From FEN-299 sp963727765 (GTDB lineage Bacteria > Acidobacteriota > Vicinamibacteria > Vicinamibacterales > Fen-181), in the NCBI GenBank assembly GCA_963727765.1, contig CAVSGZ010000007.1:62001-126000 (forward strand): DNA of 64,000 bases, read 5' to 3'. Numbering within the stretch: position 1 is the stretch's first letter; each line of letters starts with the position of its first letter. The translations under genes were made by a program, and so were the position numbers. This document shows positions 8,556 through 16,258 of the stretch, in pieces. Under the pieces are notes generated by a model. The model had not been told where the DNA came from, searched no databases, and worked only from the letters and a program-made list of their open reading frames with translations.

Positions 8556-9573
8556 CTAGCGCGCCGCGGGTGGCGTGGCCAGCTGGGCCGTCGTCCAGGC
8601 CTTCACGGCCTTCGGCCTGGGGGCGTCGGCGCCGCCCTCGCTTCCCGTGGCGCCACCGCGCCCGCCCGTACCGCCGCCGTATCCGCCCCGGCCTCCACCG
8701 CCACGTAGCCACCACGCCGCCGTAGCCACCCCGGCCGCCCATCCCGCCGCCGTAGCCTCCGCGGCCTCCGCCCATGCCGCTACCGTAACTGCCGCGGCCC
8801 GCCGCGGGAGTTTGACCGCCGCCTGGCGTTTCGAGGCCGATCCCGATGACCGCCCCAGGCGCCACGCCCAGTCCGTCGGACGAGTCGGCGGCCTTCGCCA
8901 GCGGGATTGCCAGTTCATAGACCAACATCCCCTGGGAGTGGCCGAGTTTGGCTTGGATTGGCTGAGACGCGTCCAGCACCAGCGACTTGACGTCGTCTTT
9001 TCCGGGGCCGAGAAGCTCCGCGAGGAGCAGTCGGTTGTCGGAGAGCCGGCGCGCCCACATGGCCTCCGGGTCCGTTGGCTGTCCTCCCTGCGGGTCGCTC
9101 CCAGCCACACCACCCGAATCTCCATCCGAACCCGACGCCTGCCCGCGCTGCCACCCGCCAGCCCCAGAGGCGCCCTGCCCTCCGCCCGAGCGGCCGCCGG
9201 CCGCGCGGCCCGTCGGAAACTGAATACCGAGCCTCTTCTTCGAGCCTCCCTCGATGTCGAACCAGACGATGAGCCCCTGGTTGAGCGTCTGAATGGCTGT
9301 CGGCGTATCCGACGTTACCAGCGCGAGGTAGAGATACTTGTCGTCGTTCTTGACGGCGATCGAGAGCCGGACGTCCTTCTCGACCGACGAAAACGCCGAC
9401 CAGGCGGTGGTCGTGCCATCCACAGCGATGGGCGTCGCCGTCCACTCGCTCGCGAGGTTCGCCTTCGAGGAGGCGTCGAGCGCGATCGAGGACAGAGCGA
9501 GGGCCGTCAGGAGCGCGAGGCCGACGGCCGTCAGCCGTGGACCCAGGGAAGCGCAGAGCCAGGTGCGGATCAT
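8556..9573 (-). CDS. Secreted Gly-rich protein with frameshift in the repeat
   Basis: From ATG 9573 (GGAG seven bases upstream) the product has a signal peptide (helix in LTAVGLALLTALALSS) and then a beta-rich domain (WTATPIAVDG, KYLYLALVTSD, IVWFDIEGG) resembling the carbohydrate-binding CBM9-like fold seen in acidobacterial secreted proteins. A Gly/Ser linker and a second conserved block (MLVYELAIPLAKA) follow, then a GGYGG/GRGG repeat tail. Around 8700-8725 the frame is lost in the Gly repeats. The adjacent frame resumes RGGGGRGGYGG and ends at 8556 in VKAWTTAQLATPPAAR. The shift lies in low-complexity DNA and may be a sequence error. Function unknown; probably a surface protein. Confidence 0.55.
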
Positions 9574-9735
9574 GGGAGACTCCATGGTGGAATCGAGGAC
9601 CGGGCGCGCGCGTGTGTCAGCGCCCGAGGACATAACGTAAGGCATCGTAACTAACACAGCAAGTCGTGTACCGCAGGGGAGTATTGGTGATCTGGTCGGG
9701 TGCCCGGGGGCCTGCGCCGGGAGATCTTCGGCGCT

Positions 9736-10230
9736 TCAGGGCAGGCTCATCAATTGGCGATGGATGCGCCGGGCGAGCCTCGGAACCGCGCGGGCGACAT
9801 CGGGCGACAGCCCCTCCTCGAACCGGTCGATGTCGGCAACCTCGACGGCGTAGATGTCGATGACCTCCGGCATGGGAATCCCGGTGGCCCGGGCGAGGGC
9901 GAACGCGCCGCCGACCGACACATCGTGGGCACCGATCAGCCGCGTCGATCCGGCGACGTCGTCGAGCGAAAGGCGATGGATGCGTCCCGGCTCGGGATCG
10001 GGCAGGGCGACGCAGTCGACGATGACGGCGCGTGAGGCGCCCGCCAGCAGGTCGACCAGCTCGAAGCCCGCGCGGGTGCTCGTCGTCACGCGCACGCCCG
10101 GCACCGGCTCGGCGTCGAGCAGGCGCGCCACCGCCTCCACCGTCCTCAGGCCGACCGCGTCATCGTAGCGGACAGGATTCCCGAGGCCCACGACCACCGT
10201 GGCCTGGGCCTCGTGACCGACAGAGGTCAT
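9736..10230 (-). CDS. [NiFe]-hydrogenase maturation protease (HyaD/HybD family)
   Basis: 164 residues. The N-terminus VVVGLGNPVRYDDAVG is the family signature, with the nickel-sensing Asp/Glu positions represented. Further in, VIVDCVALP and GAHDVSVGGA fit the second metal-ligand regions (Asp and His). Such endopeptidases remove the C-terminal extension of the hydrogenase large subunit after Ni insertion. MvhA, encoded in the same operon, ends in DPCFGCATH plus 25 residues and is the likely substrate. The ATG overlaps the stop of the QmoC-like gene (ATGA). No other hyp genes occur in the window, so the rest of maturation must be encoded elsewhere. Confidence 0.9.
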   Translation of the reverse strand: MTSVGHEAQATVVVGLGNPVRYDDAVGLRTVEAVARLLDAEPVPGVRVTTSTRAGFELVDLLAGASRAVIVDCVALPDPEPGRIHRLSLDDVAGSTRLIGAHDVSVGGAFALARATGIPMPEVIDIYAVEVADIDRFEEGLSPDVARAVPRLARRIHRQLMSLP

Positions 10231-11414
10231 CGCGCGACCGCAGGGGCGCGGCGCGGCGCCTGGACCGGCACGGGCTGTCTGGCCTGGGCCGCCTCGCGCA
10301 CGGCGACCAGGTACTGGGCGACCGGCCGGAAGACCAGGTGGTTCCACTTGCCGAACGGCACCTCGACGATCAGCATCGGCACGGCGATCATCAAGTGCAC
10401 GACGTAGAGCACGTAAGTCGGCCAGGGCATATCCAGCAGTCGGACGACATGCAGGAGAATGCCCGACAGCGCCGTGAAGAAGAGCAGGACGAGGAAGGTC
10501 CAGTCGCTGAGGTGGGAGAAGCGGTAGTGCTGCTCGCGCTTCTGCAGTCGTCCCCGCATGGCCAGCAGCGTGACGGCCATGATCGTGACCGTGCCGTAAT
10601 AGCCGAACAGCGCCGTCCAGTGGAAGTCGGCGTGGTCGCGCTGGAACCACGGCAGGAACACGACGACCAGCAGCAGCATGGTGGCGTAGCCGGTCACCAG
10701 CAGGAAGTGCAGCAGCCACCTGACCAGCGTGTCGTTGTCGCACTCGAGCCAGCGCCTCTGGGTCGCGCCGTGCACGACAATCTCGTACGCCTTGCCGACC
10801 CAGACTGAGAGCGGGACCTTGACCTGTCCCATCCCGCTCTTGAAGAACGCGATCATCCGCGCCGCGCTGATGCCGAGCAGCAGCACGAGCAGGGCGGCGA
10901 GCGTCCAGTCGCCGTAGTGGACGATTCGGCTCGGCGCGAACAGGTCCAGGCGGACGTGCGCCGCGGCCTCCGCGTTGACGGCCCTGAAGCCGAACGGCAG
11001 GCCGAGCCAGCCCGGGACGAGAAACAGGGACAGCACGAAGAGCGCGATGAGCGCCAGCAGCCCGAACTCCCACGCCTCCGAGAGATAGAGGCGCCGCGAG
11101 AGGCCGGTCCAGTCGTAGCGGCTGACCAGCCAGCGCCTGGTGGCCATCATCAGCTCGCCAGGCTCGGCGTCGCGCGGGCAGGTCGACGAGCAGGTGCCGC
11201 AGTAGTAGCAGAGCCACGGCTCCGGCGACTCCAGCAGCCGGTCGGAGAGCCCGACCTGGAGGTAGCGGATGATCTTCCGCGGGAACACGGTGTCGCCCTT
11301 GGAGAGCCCGCAGACAGCCGTGCAGTTGCCGCAGCTGAAACAGCGGCCGAGCGTCTGGCCGCCGAAGGCGGCGAGCTCGGTGCCGAGCGACGGGTCCACT
11401 CGATAGTGCTGCAT
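10227..11414 (-). CDS. QmoC-like protein: HdrC-type 2[4Fe-4S] domain fused to membrane cytochrome b
   Basis: 395 residues. The N-terminal third is an HdrC-type ferredoxin with two complete CxxCxxCxxxC motifs (Cys25/28/31/35 and Cys69/72/75/79). From about residue 115 come five or six membrane helices with in-helix histidines (HYGDW, LLHFLLVTGY, RFSHLSDW, ILLHVVR, YVVHLMI) that could bind heme b, as in HdrE/NarI. This HdrC-HdrE fusion is the architecture of QmoC of sulfate reducers and suits electron transfer between soluble Hdr-type partners and the quinone pool. It starts one base after the stop of the winged-helix gene. No CCG-domain HdrB/HdrD is encoded here, which sets it apart from methanogen-type complexes. 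Confidence 0.85.
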   Translation of the reverse strand: MQHYRVDPSLGTELAAFGGQTLGRCFSCGNCTAVCGLSKGDTVFPRKIIRYLQVGLSDRLLESPEPWLCYYCGTCSSTCPRDAEPGELMMATRRWLVSRYDWTGLSRRLYLSEAWEFGLLALIALFVLSLFLVPGWLGLPFGFRAVNAEAAAHVRLDLFAPSRIVHYGDWTLAALLVLLLGISAARMIAFFKSGMGQVKVPLSVWVGKAYEIVVHGATQRRWLECDNDTLVRWLLHFLLVTGYATMLLLVVVFLPWFQRDHADFHWTALFGYYGTVTIMAVTLLAMRGRLQKREQHYRFSHLSDWTFLVLLFFTALSGILLHVVRLLDMPWPTYVLYVVHLMIAVPMLIVEVPFGKWNHLVFRPVAQYLVAVREAAQARQPVPVQAPRRAPAVAR

Positions 11415-11415
11415 G

Positions 11416-11718
11416 TCAGGCTCCAGCGAGCGTGTAGAGCAGGTAGCCGTTCTCCTCGGGGCCGTCGAGCACCTCGCCGTAGCGCCGCATCGCCATCAGG
11501 TGCCACATCACCTCAGGGGCGGGGATGTGGCATTCGGCGGCGAGTTGAGGGACGGTGCGGGGCCCAGCCTTGAGCGCCGCGCGGAGGGCCTTGTAGACCT
11601 TCTGCTGGTTGCTCACGTAGGCCTTCATCTCGTTGGAGATGCCGCCGCGGCGGTCGCGGAGCACCTCGATCGGGCGCTTCGGTTTCGCTACGTTAGGGGA
11701 CGGGGTCGGGTCGCTCAT
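11416..11718 (-). CDS. Small winged-helix-like protein in hydrogenase operon
   Basis: About 100 residues. I take ATG 11718 with GGAG eight bases upstream; a GTG directly before it is an alternative. A basic N-terminus (KPKRPIEVLRDRRGG) is followed by helices that read as a helix-turn-helix: VYKALRAALKAGPRTVPQLAAECHIPAPEVMWHLMAM, given here across its span, then a short wing (GYLLYTLAG). It has a single Cys and no Fe-S motif. It sits between the QmoA-like and QmoC-like genes, so it may be an assembly or docking factor rather than a regulator. Function unknown. Confidence 0.6.
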   Translation of the reverse strand: MSDPTPSPNVAKPKRPIEVLRDRRGGISNEMKAYVSNQQKVYKALRAALKAGPRTVPQLAAECHIPAPEVMWHLMAMRRYGEVLDGPEENGYLLYTLAGA

Positions 11719-11763
11719 CACGTTTCTCCGATCACCAGCGGGGACATCTTGCGTCCGGTCCTG

Positions 11764-13080
11764 TCACGCCACTGCGGCGTGCACCGGTGTCTTCCACCTG
11801 GTCCGCTTCAGATGATTCGCGGCTGCCATTGCCGCCTCCCCGGCCTCGACGATGGCGTCGGGGATGTCCTTCGGCCCGGCCGCCACCCCGCCGACGAACA
11901 CGCCGGGCAACGTCGTGAACGACGGGTTCAGCTTGATTTCCGGCGTTTCGAAGAACCCGTCGTCCGCCTCGTTGATGTCGATGACGCCCTCCGCGTGCCA
12001 GCCGGGGATCAGCCCCTGGCTGAGGACGACCAAGTCGTAGCGGTGCTCGTCGACGCGCCCGCCCTCGTCGAGCAGCTCGACGCGCAGGATCAGGTCGAAG
12101 TTGTCCGCCTCAGTGATCCGCGCGACCTTGCCCTTGACGACCCGGACTCCCTCGCGGACCGCGCGCCGGTAGAACTGCTCGTACCCCTTGCCGAACGCGC
12201 GGATGTCCATGTAATAGAGCGTGACCTCGACGCCGTGGATATAGTGCGTCAGCAGCAGGGCCTGCTTGAGCGCGTACATGCAGCAGACGCGGGAGCAGTA
12301 GGGCACGCCGATCGACCGGTCGCGGCTGCCGGCGCACTGTATGTAGGCGATCGACTTCGGGATCTTGCCGTCGGCCGGCCGCAGCACGCGGCCGTAGGGG
12401 CCGTTGCTCGACTGGATGCGCTCCATCGCGAGCGGGTTCATGACGTTTGGCAGCCGGCCGCCGCCGTATTCGACCTTCTTGCCCATCGGCAGGATGTCGA
12501 GGCCGGTGGCCACGATGACGGCGCCGACGTCCACGTGCACCGTGCGCGGTTCAGCCGCGAAGTCGAGGCAGTTTGTCGGGCAGACCTTCTCGCACTTCCC
12601 GCAGAAGATGCAATGCTCGACGTCGAGGACCGCCTTCTGCGGGATGGCGTTGCCGTGCGGGATGTAGATGGCCCGCCGCGCGCCGAGGCCGTAGTCGAAC
12701 TCGTGGGGCACCTCGACCGGGCAGGCGAGCTCGCACTCGTCGCAGCCGATGCAGGTGTCCTCGTGGAGGTAGCGCGGCTTGCATTCCAGGTCGACGTGGA
12801 AGCCGGTGCCGACGGGCTCGACCTGGCGGACCTCGGTGTAGGTCTGCAGGCGGATGCGCGGGTGGTGGGCCGACTCGGCCATCCGGGGCGTGCAGATGCA
12901 GCTCGAGCAGTCGAGCGTGGGGAAGACCTTGTTGAGGCCCACCATGACGCCGCCGATCGACGGCGTGCGCTCCACGAGCAGGACCTCGAAGCCCTGTTCG
13001 CCCAGATCCAGGGCAGCCTGCATCCCGGCGATGCCGCCGCCGATCACCATCGCGTCGTAGCGGTCTCGCATGTCGGACAT
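11764..13080 (-). CDS. HdrA family FAD/Fe-S protein, QmoA-like short form
   Basis: 438 residues. A Rossmann FAD motif (VIGGGIAGMQAALDLGE, from about residue 12) opens the protein. A Cys cluster DCSSCICTP (58/61/63) matches the extra HdrA-type cluster site. Two classical [4Fe-4S] motifs follow: CIGCDECELACP (110-120) and CIFCGKCEKVCP (157-167). Length and order fit QmoA rather than full-length HdrA, as there is no N-terminal extension and no C-terminal ferredoxin. It would be the second flavin subunit beside the larger HdrA encoded upstream. It is separated from mvhA by 100 bases holding an inverted heptamer repeat, and from the winged-helix gene by about 45 bases. Confidence 0.87.
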   Translation of the reverse strand: MSDMRDRYDAMVIGGGIAGMQAALDLGEQGFEVLLVERTPSIGGVMVGLNKVFPTLDCSSCICTPRMAESAHHPRIRLQTYTEVRQVEPVGTGFHVDLECKPRYLHEDTCIGCDECELACPVEVPHEFDYGLGARRAIYIPHGNAIPQKAVLDVEHCIFCGKCEKVCPTNCLDFAAEPRTVHVDVGAVIVATGLDILPMGKKVEYGGGRLPNVMNPLAMERIQSSNGPYGRVLRPADGKIPKSIAYIQCAGSRDRSIGVPYCSRVCCMYALKQALLLTHYIHGVEVTLYYMDIRAFGKGYEQFYRRAVREGVRVVKGKVARITEADNFDLILRVELLDEGGRVDEHRYDLVVLSQGLIPGWHAEGVIDINEADDGFFETPEIKLNPSFTTLPGVFVGGVAAGPKDIPDAIVEAGEAAMAAANHLKRTRWKTPVHAAVA

Positions 13081-13107
13081 CGTCGTCGCTCCCGGGAACC
13101 AAACAGC

Positions 13108-13181
13108 TGGCTCAGAGCTCAGGACTCAGGCACGAACCACCCCGGCCTGCGGCCCGAGCCTTGAGCCCTGAGCCTTGAGCC
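13108..13181. repeat. Inverted pair of heptamer repeats in the mvhA-hdrA2 gap
   Basis: Two period-7 blocks lie in the only sizeable gap of the hydrogenase operon. Block 1 (13108-13131) carries units ending in CTCA (TGGCTCA, GAGCTCA, GGACTCA). Block 2 (13154-13181) carries TTGAGCC, CTGAGCC and TTGAGCC and ends on the first base of the mvhA stop codon. CTCA in one faces TGAG in the other, so the minus-strand transcript can fold a long imperfect hairpin with a GC-rich loop of about 22 bases. It could stabilise the upstream message, attenuate the downstream genes, or be a passive repeat. Confidence 0.6.
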
Positions 13182-14692
13182 TACCGAGTCGTTTCCTGGA
13201 CCACCGTCCCGTCCATCTCCCGCACGCGCACGACCATGGGCATCCGGCCCGGCAGGCTGTGGGTGGCGCAGCCGAAGCACGGGTCGTAGGCGCGGAACGC
13301 CATCTCGATCATGTTCAGCACGCCCTCGGTGACCTCGCTCCCCCTGTGGATCAGCCCCTGCGCCGCCTTCTTGATCGACATGCAGATGGCGGCGTGGTTG
13401 TTCGTGGTCCCCACGACCAGGTTGGCCTTGCGCACGAAGCCGTTCTCGTCGGTGACGTAGTGGTGCACCAGCGTCCCGCGCGGCGCCTCGACGATGCCCA
13501 CGCCCTCGGTCGGCGTGTCGTGCGGGATGGTGCGGTAGTTCTCCGGGTGCGTCAGCTCGGGGTGGCGCACCAGCTCGAGCGCGCGCTCGGCGGCATTGAT
13601 CATCTCGATGACGCGCGCCCAGTGAATCGCGAGCGTGTGGTGGACCATGGTCCGGCCGCTGCGGTCGCCGGTGAGCGTCTCGAAGTACTCCTCGTAGGCC
13701 TCCTGGGCGAGCGGCGTGCTCATCGAGTCGGCGACATTGAGGCGCGCCTGGGGCGTCGCGCGGTACACGCCGGACGCCTTGCCGTCGACGAACCCCTTCC
13801 ACCCGACCTGCGTGAGGTAGGGGAACTTCAGGTAGGTCCAGGGCTCCACGCGCTCGGCGATGTGCTTGGCGTAGTCGCGGGGCGCGTACTTGCACAACTC
13901 GTGGCCGTCGGGATCGACGACCCGCACCTTGCCGTCGTAGAAGTTGGTGCGGTTCTTCTCGTCGACCAGGCCCATCGAGTACGTCCTGTGGAAATAGGGG
14001 CCATTCAGGATCAGGTCGAGGTACTGCGCATTGGCCAGCACCTGCTCTCGCAGCACGACGAGCGTGAAGCGGGAGAACTCCACCATCGCGCGGGCGATCT
14101 CCTCCAGGCGGTCCCGCTCCTGCGCCGAGATCGGCTTGGACACGCCGCCGGGGATCGCGTTCTCGGGGTTCACCGGGCGGCCGCCGAAGATGGCGGCGGC
14201 CTCGTGGCCCCATTTCCTGGCCAGGATCACCTTCTGGCCGACCTCGACGCCGAGCTTGCGGATGACGCCGATCAGGTTGCGCTCGGCGGGGTTGCTGGAG
14301 GGGCCCATGACGAAGTCCGGCGCCGCCAGCGCGTAGAAGTGCGTCGCGTGATCGGTGACGTAGAAGATGTTGTATTGCAGTTCGCGGATGAGGCGCGCCG
14401 TCAGCGGCAGCGAGACCTTGTAGACGGCATCGCAGGCCTTGGCCGACGCCATCATGTGCGCCTCAGGGCAGACCCCGCAGATCCGCGGCGTGATGCGGGG
14501 CATCTCCTCGACCGGGCGTCCCTCGCAGAACTTCTCGAACCCGCGCAGCTCGGGAATCTGCAGGAAGCAGTCAGCGACGTTTCCCTCGGCATCGAGAAAG
14601 ATGTCGATCTTGCCGTGCCCCTCGAGGCGCGTGATCGGGTCGATGCTGATCCGCCGGCCGGCGGCGGTTGCGGATGGTGCCGCGGTAGTCAT
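13181..14692 (-). CDS. mvhA: Group 3c-type [NiFe]-hydrogenase large subunit (MvhA-like)
   Basis: 503 residues from ATG 14692 (GAGGAG upstream). The NiFe site is complete: L1 motif RICGVCPEAH (Cys72, Cys75, His79) and L2 motif DPCFGCATH (Cys472, Cys475, His478). About 25 residues follow L2 and would be removed by the maturation protease encoded at the operon's end. The N-terminus ISIDPITRLEGHGKIDI is typical. The CATH form of L2 and the MvhD/MvhG/HdrA neighbours point to the cytosolic F420-non-reducing (Mvh) group 3c. It should oxidise H2, or form it, and pass electrons through MvhG and MvhD to HdrA. Confidence 0.93.
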   Translation of the reverse strand: MTTAAPSATAAGRRISIDPITRLEGHGKIDIFLDAEGNVADCFLQIPELRGFEKFCEGRPVEEMPRITPRICGVCPEAHMMASAKACDAVYKVSLPLTARLIRELQYNIFYVTDHATHFYALAAPDFVMGPSSNPAERNLIGVIRKLGVEVGQKVILARKWGHEAAAIFGGRPVNPENAIPGGVSKPISAQERDRLEEIARAMVEFSRFTLVVLREQVLANAQYLDLILNGPYFHRTYSMGLVDEKNRTNFYDGKVRVVDPDGHELCKYAPRDYAKHIAERVEPWTYLKFPYLTQVGWKGFVDGKASGVYRATPQARLNVADSMSTPLAQEAYEEYFETLTGDRSGRTMVHHTLAIHWARVIEMINAAERALELVRHPELTHPENYRTIPHDTPTEGVGIVEAPRGTLVHHYVTDENGFVRKANLVVGTTNNHAAICMSIKKAAQGLIHRGSEVTEGVLNMIEMAFRAYDPCFGCATHSLPGRMPMVVRVREMDGTVVQETTR

Positions 14693-14712
14693 CGTGTGCT
14701 CCTCGTCCGCTG

Positions 14713-15706
14713 TCACCGATGGGCCCTGAGGGCGCTCGACGCCAGGCTGAACCGATAGAACGTGCCGGTGGGGTCCGCGATCTGATCGACGATCTCTCTC
14801 GCTTGCTCCTCGGTTGTCGCGTCGATGAGCGACCCGATCGCGCTGAGCATCGCCGTGCCCTGGTCGCGGGCCAGGCCGGACGCCCCGTAACAGCCCCGGC
14901 AGGGCAGATCGGCCTTCGTGCACAGCGCGCCGCAGCCGCTGCGTGTCGCGACCCCCATGCAGACGTACCCCTGCTCGAGCAGGCACAGGTTCGGCTCGGG
15001 CACCGACAGGTGCGGGCGCTTGAACTCGCCGATTCGCGTCTTGCGCTTCTCCCGGTGGCACTCGTCGCAGACCGACTTGTTGTCGCACCCGACCCGCGCC
15101 TCGTCATTGCGGGGCGGCACCTCGCCGGCTGCCACCGCCTGGAGGACCTTCCAGACCTGGTCGCCGACCGGTGGGCAGCCCGGCATCTGGTAGTCCACCG
15201 CGACGATGTCGGAGAGGCGCAGCACCTGCGGGTAGAACTGCGGGAGCGTGGAGATCGCCCTGGGGCGTGGGGACGTGCGCCTCCGGCACCGCCTTGCCGG
15301 GGTTCTGCAGCGTGGGGTTGGACTGGTAGACGGCGTCGTAGATCTCGGCCGGGGATTTCAGGTTGGCCAGGGCCGGGATGCCGCCGTCCATCGCGCACGC
15401 GCCGTAGGCGACCAGCGAGCGGCTCTTCATCCTGAGCAGCCGTGCGATCTCCTCCTGCTCGGAACTGCGAATCGCGCCGCTGAAGAGGCAGAGGTCGATG
15501 TAGCCGTCGGGATAGCCCGCCACCGTCGCGTACTTGAAGTCGGTCACGCAGGGCCAGAAGACGATGTCGGCGATCTCGATCAGCTCGAGGAGGTGCTCCG
15601 CGATTTCAAGCACCGAGATGTCGCAGCCGCCGCAGCTCGACGCCCAATACACGCCGACCCGGAGCTTGCCCGGCTGCCGCTCGCCGTTCTCAGGAGTGGC
15701 CGTCAT
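14713..15706 (-). CDS. mvhG: [NiFe]-hydrogenase small subunit (MvhG-like), frameshifted
   Basis: The N-terminal part starts at ATG 15706, which overlaps the mvhD stop (ATGA), and carries SSCGGCDIS (proximal-cluster Cys25/28) and YGACAMDGGIP. At 15258-15260, in a run of three G on the coding strand, the frame is lost. One base fewer would join VPTPQ to AISTLPQFYPQ and on to MPGCPPVGDQ and the medial/distal cluster cysteines (CDECHR, CLLEQGYVCMG, CGALC, CRGCYG), ending at 14713. Everything else in the operon is intact, so a consensus error is the simplest explanation. The repaired protein is about 330 residues and relays electrons from the NiFe site through three Fe-S clusters. Confidence 0.82.
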
Positions 15707-16215
15707 GCCGCGCCTCCCCACGGATGCAGATCCTGCCCGTGCCCCACGCCGCGCTGCCTCATGCGCTGCGGCCAGTCGAGCGGCCCCACCTGCCGGACCT
15801 GCTCGGTCACCTGGCGGACCAGGCGCGCGAACTTGTCGCCTTCGGCCGCCGAGACCCACTCGTGCACGAATCGCTCCGGCTCGACCCCGAAGTCCTGCAG
15901 CACACGCGCCACGATCGGCATGCGCGCCATCGTCTTGTGGTTGCCGGCGATGTAGTGACAGTCGCCGATGTGACAGCCGCACACCATCACGCCGTCGGCC
16001 CCACGGGCGAAGGCCGACATGATGAGGTCGGGGTCGATGCGCCCGGAGCACATCACGCGGATGATGTCGACGTTGGCCGGGTACTTGAGCCGGGCGGTTC
16101 CGGCGTTGTCGGCGCCTGTGTACGAGCACCAGTAGCAGAGAAACGCGATGATCCGCGGCTCCCACGGCTGCGGCGACGTCTCGGTCCGGGCCGTCGCCTG
16201 TTCGACCTCTTCCAT
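15703..16215 (-). CDS. mvhD: Hydrogenase iron-sulfur subunit MvhD (FlpD family)
   Basis: 170 residues matching the MvhD/FlpD delta-subunit family: CYWCSY (Cys27/30), RVMCSGRIDP (Cys56) and VCGCHIGDCHY (Cys79/81/86) are the [2Fe-2S]-type ligand region. In methanogens MvhD carries electrons from MvhG to the HdrA flavin. In QmoB the same domain is fused to HdrA, so the separate HdrA plus MvhD here equals a split QmoB. The C-terminus is Gly/Gln-rich. Coupled to mvhG by ATGA and 43 bases after hdrA. Confidence 0.92.
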   Translation of the reverse strand: MEEVEQATARTETSPQPWEPRIIAFLCYWCSYTGADNAGTARLKYPANVDIIRVMCSGRIDPDLIMSAFARGADGVMVCGCHIGDCHYIAGNHKTMARMPIVARVLQDFGVEPERFVHEWVSAAEGDKFARLVRQVTEQVRQVGPLDWPQRMRQRGVGHGQDLHPWGGAA

Positions 16216-16258
16216 GACACCCCCCCGGGCCGGCGGGAGCCCAGGCTCCCCTCCGGCG

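Noticed and set aside
9574..9735. Small genes or promoter in the gap downstream of the hydrogenase protease gene
   Set aside because: A weak TTGCTG/TACGTT pair is present for the Gly-rich gene, but nothing firm and no coding signal.
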